Shown: positions 60,444 to 64,000 of the stretch, one piece after another
How positions within the stretch are numbered: the first letter of the stretch is position 1
Layout: every line of letters starts with the position of its first letter
Source: Paraburkholderia saeva
Lineage (GTDB): Bacteria > Pseudomonadota > Gammaproteobacteria > Burkholderiales > Burkholderiaceae
Length of the DNA: 64,000 nucleotides
Assembly: GCF_907164555.1 (NCBI RefSeq)
Contig: NZ_CAJQZC010000009.1
Location: forward strand, 124,001 to 188,000
Reading direction: 5' to 3'
The notes under the pieces: model-generated
Database searches by the model: none
Seen by the model: the letters and a program-made list of their open reading frames with translations, nothing else
What the model was told of the DNA's origin: nothing
Translations under genes and position numbers: made by a program

Positions 60444-60875
60444 TCAAACCTTTTTGGATTTCCCTGCTTTCACCTGGATATTGGCGGGTGCACTCTTCTT
60501 CGCGTTCTTCTTCAATTTGCTCAAGTTGAATTCGATAGCGGCGCGGACCAGCGCTTTTAACGCACGATCGTCAACCTTGTCGCCCTCGAAGAAATCGATC
60601 GCCCGCCTCGCGTTGCCTGCAAGGCCTGCGTTAAAGAGCCGGTCAGGGTCCGGGATGTGCGCCCCATGGGCAAAGGTCAGCTTCACCTTCCCTTTGTGGG
60701 CGTTAGCGACCGCGATCATTCCGTCGCGAGACCATACCGGGCTGCCCATCCACTTCCACTCCTCGATGATCTCCCTGTCGGCTCCAAGCATGCTCTTGCG
60801 AATGCTGGCAAACGTCTTGCCACGCCAGTCCGTGAGTCCTGCGATTAGTTCGTCGATTTTTTCCGCTGGATTCAT
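60444..60875 (-). CDS. DUF1801 family protein
   Basis: A 143-residue cytoplasmic protein with a DUF1801 (YdhG/YjbR-like) domain at about residues 15-120: ELIAGLTDWRGKTFASIRKS, EIIEEWKWMGSPVWSRDGMI, KVKLTFAHGAHIPDPDRLFN, then a Lys-rich tail. The ATG at 60875 has GGAGATC nine bases upstream; the frame stays open further upstream but that region lacks domain similarity. Function unknown; some relatives bind iron-sulfur or act in stress. Confidence 0.85.
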   Translation of the reverse strand: MNPAEKIDELIAGLTDWRGKTFASIRKSMLGADREIIEEWKWMGSPVWSRDGMIAVANAHKGKVKLTFAHGAHIPDPDRLFNAGLAGNARRAIDFFEGDKVDDRALKALVRAAIEFNLSKLKKNAKKSAPANIQVKAGKSKKV

Positions 60876-61093
60876 TTGATCTCCATGCATCGAATTTAAT
60901 TCGCGCTTCAGGTAATCACAATAATCATGGAGTGACTGCGTTGTCAAACCGGACGCAGATAGCAATATGACAAGGTCAGCATAATAATTGCGCTCGTGAT
61001 ACAGCACGGCGATACTACGATCACGATTGAACAGCCTGGGCGCTTGACCGTTGTCGCCTGTCAAAACCTTCCATATCGGTAAATGAGGCATAC

Positions 61094-62599
61094 ATGCTGA
61101 GAAAATCGAAGTTAGTCGCGCGTGTCATTTTCTTTTTCTCGACAATAACCATATGGGGCACGGCCATCGAGGCCCGGGCTCAAGTCACCGATGCACACGG
61201 CTGGGCCGGTACGGGATCGATTTCCTCGCGCTATGGAAATCTTGATTTCGTGGGCGGCTACCCCACGGCGGACACGGGCCGAAAGCTGGACGCGTTACTG
61301 GTCGTGAATCGCGCAATCGAAGCGTATCTGACCCAAATGCCGACCGTGTCGTGGTATCGGGTCTGGAAAGGCGTTGCAGAAGCAGGCACGGCAACGCCGA
61401 ATCAGATGGTTGTGTGGGAGAGCCTGATGAACGCGCAGACGTTACTTCTGACCGGCAACACCGAAACGGTGTACGCCATGAGCGCACTTGATCTGAAACG
61501 CAATGGCCCGACCGTCATCGAAGCACCACCCATGTTGCTCGGCGGCGTATCGGATCTGAGGCAAAGCGAACTCGCCGGCATTGGCCCGACGGGGGCCGAC
61601 AAAGGCCGGGGCGGCAAATTTCTCTTTCTGCCGCCGGGCTACACAGGCACGGTCCCTGAAGGATATATTGTCGCCCGATCACCCACCTGGAAGGCGGTGT
61701 TCGGCGTACGCGGCTTTCTCGTGGACGGCAAGCCTGACAAGGCTGTCGCATTGATGAAATCGACGAAGATCTATCCGCTGGCGCAAGCTTCGAAGCCACC
61801 GAAAATGACGTTTGTCGATGGCTCTACTTCACCTGTCGATACGGTTTTCGACGACAACTTTCAGTATTTCAGCGATCTCGCCGACATTGTCACCTCTGAG
61901 CCCGCTGACATCGTCTCTTCGACCGACCGCTTCACGCTCGCCAGCATTGGCATCGCGAACGGGACGCCTTTCTCTCCCGACGCGAACCGCAAGGCACTTC
62001 TCGACGAAGCCGCGCGTCTCGGTGGCGCCATCGCGCGTGAAAATACCTTCGCGTCAAACGATCCCGCGCGCCTCGTCTATTCAGATCGTCGCTGGGAATA
62101 CCTGTTTATCGGCGGCAGTGCGACCTGGGATTCGCAAGGCTATCTGAATATCGACCGGCGTGCGGGATTTGCCTATGCCGCGATCGGCATGTCGCCCGCC
62201 ATGGTGGACAAGGTAGTCGGCAAGGGATCGCAGTATGTCTGGACGCCCCGGGATGCTAACGGCGCGTGGCTCGACGGAGCGAGGAACTACCGCCTTCACC
62301 TGCCTCCCGGCATTCCGGTCAGCAATTTCTGGTCTGTCGTGGTCTACGATCCGCAAAGTCGTTCACTGCTGCAAAACGGCGAAAAATTCCCGAGTGTCAG
62401 CCAGTACACGCATCCCGTGACCAACGCCGATGGATCGGTCGACATCTATTTCGGACCAGCCGTGCCGGGGGAACAACGCGCGAACTGGATCAGAACAGTG
62501 CCAGGCAAAGGATGGTTTCCGATCATCCGGTTCTATGGTCCCTCGCAGTCCTTCTTCGACAAGACATGGAAACCCGACGATATCGTCCCTACGTCATGA
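61094..62599 (+). CDS. Exported DUF1254/DUF1214 protein
   Basis: A 501-residue protein with a signal peptide (residues 1-29, cleavage after ARA), a DUF1254 domain (about 80-215; VVWESLMNAQTLLLTGNTET, LPPGYTGTVPEGYIVARSPT) and a C-terminal DUF1214 domain (about 375-485; NYRLHLPPGIPVSNFWSVVV, VDIYFGPAVPG, WIRTVPGKGWFPIIRFYGPS). DUF1254 proteins are common exported proteins without an established reaction; some cluster with aromatic or fatty-acid catabolism genes. Single gene, no operon partner. Confidence 0.9.
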   Translation: MLRKSKLVARVIFFFSTITIWGTAIEARAQVTDAHGWAGTGSISSRYGNLDFVGGYPTADTGRKLDALLVVNRAIEAYLTQMPTVSWYRVWKGVAEAGTATPNQMVVWESLMNAQTLLLTGNTETVYAMSALDLKRNGPTVIEAPPMLLGGVSDLRQSELAGIGPTGADKGRGGKFLFLPPGYTGTVPEGYIVARSPTWKAVFGVRGFLVDGKPDKAVALMKSTKIYPLAQASKPPKMTFVDGSTSPVDTVFDDNFQYFSDLADIVTSEPADIVSSTDRFTLASIGIANGTPFSPDANRKALLDEAARLGGAIARENTFASNDPARLVYSDRRWEYLFIGGSATWDSQGYLNIDRRAGFAYAAIGMSPAMVDKVVGKGSQYVWTPRDANGAWLDGARNYRLHLPPGIPVSNFWSVVVYDPQSRSLLQNGEKFPSVSQYTHPVTNADGSVDIYFGPAVPGEQRANWIRTVPGKGWFPIIRFYGPSQSFFDKTWKPDDIVPTS

Positions 62600-62680
62600 G
62601 TATTCGCTGACGGGAAGGAATGAAGCGCTATGGTGTCATCGGGTACTGGAGAGTGTGTTCACCGTCGAAATGTCTTCCTG

Positions 62681-63706
62681 TCACCCGGATTTTCGATTGT
62701 GTTTCATTCCCCCTTTGCGCGGCCGTGGCTGAGGCGACCGCCGTTCGCGGCCGCCGCCTGATCCAGAATCCTTGTCCGGCTTCGATAGCGGTAACGTTTC
62801 TGGCGCAGCAGGTTCATCGCTGGCGTCGGCATGCAACGCGCCGTCATCCGCTTCTTTCATGATCCATTGACTGAACGCGCGCATCGCAGGTGTCGCCGGT
62901 TTCGCCTTTTGCCAGGTAAGCCAATAGCTGCCCGCGTGCACGTCGATATCGAACGGACGCTCGAGGCGCCCCATCGTCAGATCCCGTTCGAACATCGAGG
63001 CAGGGGCAAGCGCGACGCCTGCGCCTTGTATCGCGGCCTCCACCATCAGTCGCGATGAATCGAACACGGGGCCGCGCACGGGACGCGGCGCAAGTCCGGC
63101 TGCGTCGAACCAGTTCGCCCAGTCGTCGGCGCGATAGGAACGCAGGAGCTTCTCGCTGGCGAGATCGGCGGGCGCGCGCAGACGCTGCGCGATCTCCGGC
63201 GCGCAGAGCACCGACAGCGGCGCGTCGAACAGCTTCAACGCACGCGAGCCCGGCCACGTGCCGTCACCGAAACGGATCGCGAAGTCGAGGCCTTCACCAG
63301 CCAGATCGACGAGATTGTTGTTCGTCATCGTGCGTAGTTCGATGAACGGATGCGCATCATGAAACGACTTCAGACGCGGCATCAGCCATCCCACGGCAAA
63401 CGTCCCGACCGCGCCGACGGTGAGCACCTCGTGAAAGTGCCCGCCTTCGAACTGCCGCAACACGGCTTCAATGCGATCGAACGCGTCGCTGAGCACGGGG
63501 CGCAGCGCGAGCCCCTCATCCGTGATCGCCAGCCCGCGCGGCAGGCGCTTGAAAAGCTTCGCGCCGAGCCGTTCCTCGAGCATCCTGACCTGCTGGCTGA
63601 CGGCCGCCTGCGTGACGTTCAACTCCAGCGCAGCGCGCGTGAAACTCAGATGCCGGGCGGAGGATTCGAAGGCGCGCAGCGCGTTGAGAGGCAGATACGG
63701 TCGCAT
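62681..63706 (-). CDS. ampR: LysR regulator AmpR of beta-lactamase
   Basis: A 341-residue LysR protein whose first 285 residues match AmpR closely: LPLNALRAFESSARHLSFTR, LNVTQAAVSQQVRMLEERLG, LLRSYRADDWANWF, PVFDSSRLMVEAAIQGAGVA, then GSYWLTWQKAKPATPAMRAFS. The last 55 residues (from about 287) form a charged, low-complexity tail absent from classical AmpR. AmpR binds muropeptide-derived effectors and activates ampC. Transcribed away from the ampC-like gene, from which it is 97 bases apart. Normal starting codon and distance to the HTH. Confidence 0.85.
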   Translation of the reverse strand: MRPYLPLNALRAFESSARHLSFTRAALELNVTQAAVSQQVRMLEERLGAKLFKRLPRGLAITDEGLALRPVLSDAFDRIEAVLRQFEGGHFHEVLTVGAVGTFAVGWLMPRLKSFHDAHPFIELRTMTNNNLVDLAGEGLDFAIRFGDGTWPGSRALKLFDAPLSVLCAPEIAQRLRAPADLASEKLLRSYRADDWANWFDAAGLAPRPVRGPVFDSSRLMVEAAIQGAGVALAPASMFERDLTMGRLERPFDIDVHAGSYWLTWQKAKPATPAMRAFSQWIMKEADDGALHADASDEPAAPETLPLSKPDKDSGSGGGRERRSPQPRPRKGGMKHNRKSG

Positions 63707-63803
63707 GATCGATTCATAAGAATTTCTGGGGCATCAATCAATTTATCATCGTTTGTCACCGGTCTGCGAAAACGCGATAGTGGCGGCTCTTCAAGGAGGC
63801 GCA
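63707..63803. promoter_or_regulatory. ampR-ampC intergenic control region
   Basis: 97 bases carrying both promoters and the AmpR site. Several T-N11-A combinations are possible and none is clearly best. The sequence is AT-richer (AAGAATTTCTGGGGCATCAA) near the ampR side. Confidence 0.45.
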
Positions 63804-64000
63804 ATGGTTACGCGGCAGCGATTCACAATCGGGGGTGCGGACAATGGGTTAGCTCGTCTTGCGGGTCGGGCACCCGGTACGCTGGCAGTCAGGAGAATGA
63901 TCCTGCTCGCTGCGCTTTGCGTCACAGCAGGTGCAAGCCACGCGGAAAGCGTGGAACGCGATCGCATCGGGCACGCAGTCGACGAGGCGATACGCCCGAT
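63804..64000 (+). CDS. ampC: Class C beta-lactamase (AmpC-like), 5' part only
   Basis: Only the first 65 codons are in the window. The start at 63804 has a strong AAGGAGG, four to six bases upstream. The first 31 residues are basic and lack a hydrophobic core; from Met 32 (63897) MILLAALCVTAGASHA is a typical signal peptide, then ESVERDRIGHAVDEAIRPI, which matches the mature N-terminus of AmpC-type enzymes (helix leading to the SxxK region). The SxxK, YxN and KTG motifs lie beyond the window. Divergence from ampR makes inducible AmpC the best call. Confidence 0.65.
   Translation, partial: MVTRQRFTIGGADNGLARLAGRAPGTLAVRRMILLAALCVTAGASHAESVERDRIGHAVDEAIRP

Noticed and set aside
1..64000. tRNA, rRNA, CRISPR arrays, integrase, attachment sites or insertion sequences
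   Set aside because: I looked for characteristic repeats, cloverleaf-like regions and transposase motifs and saw none; a dedicated scan could still find a small RNA.

Overview
The window is about 62% GC, densely packed and rich in LysR regulators, ABC/TRAP transporters and small families typical of Burkholderiaceae (DUF4148, DUF3562, a YMGG-type glycine-zipper lipoprotein). It most resembles a chromosome segment of a Paraburkholderia/Caballeronia/Burkholderia-like organism. No rRNA, tRNA, CRISPR array, integrase or insertion sequence was seen.

Layout. 1-1028: 3' part of a DHA2-type MFS exporter. 1084-4180: a DUF305 / beta-propeller operon with a divergent LysR gene. 4212-6992: an ECF sigma factor flanked by two related membrane anti-sigma-like proteins, then a small DUF4148 gene; four transcription units here share a GGAATWW-N15/16-GTT promoter pattern that fits control by this sigma factor. 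7193-10367: DUF3562, a duplicated PcaC-like protein and two LysR genes. 10620-14217: a probable organosulfur-scavenging set (DszC/SfnB-like flavoprotein, SsuA-like binding protein, luciferase-like monooxygenase). 14604-16107: DUF427 protein and a tartrate/D-malate dehydrogenase. 16386-19675: a small protein translationally coupled to a 966-residue M14 carboxypeptidase fused to a von Willebrand A domain. 19772-25109: frameshifted family 9 glycosyltransferase, M3 peptidase, MBL hydrolase, lipoprotein, FKBP.

25349-28881: two small proteins, an MHS-type MFS carrier and a divergent IclR regulator. 28902-35924: a complete ddpXABCDF-like D-Ala-D-Ala dipeptidase/permease operon headed by an RpiR/MurR-type regulator. 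36543-39519: a TRAP transporter operon ending in a strong terminator. 39644-44604: an orphan Liv-type binding protein divergent from a GlxA-type regulator, a DadA-like oxidase and an asparaginase. 44598-49080: LysR / aldo-keto reductase pair, a GNAT remnant, an NTF2-like protein, a lipoprotein and an O-methyltransferase.

49081-52339 is lower in GC and holds a long non-coding stretch, a regulator made of two tandem LuxR-type HTH domains, and two proteins I cannot assign; with the M14-VWA pair this is the best candidate for undescribed biology. 52361-64000: GNAT, split chromate transporter, a branched-chain amino acid ABC operon with a fused permease-ATPase, DUF1275, DUF1801 and DUF1254 proteins, and a divergent ampR / ampC beta-lactamase pair cut by the window end.
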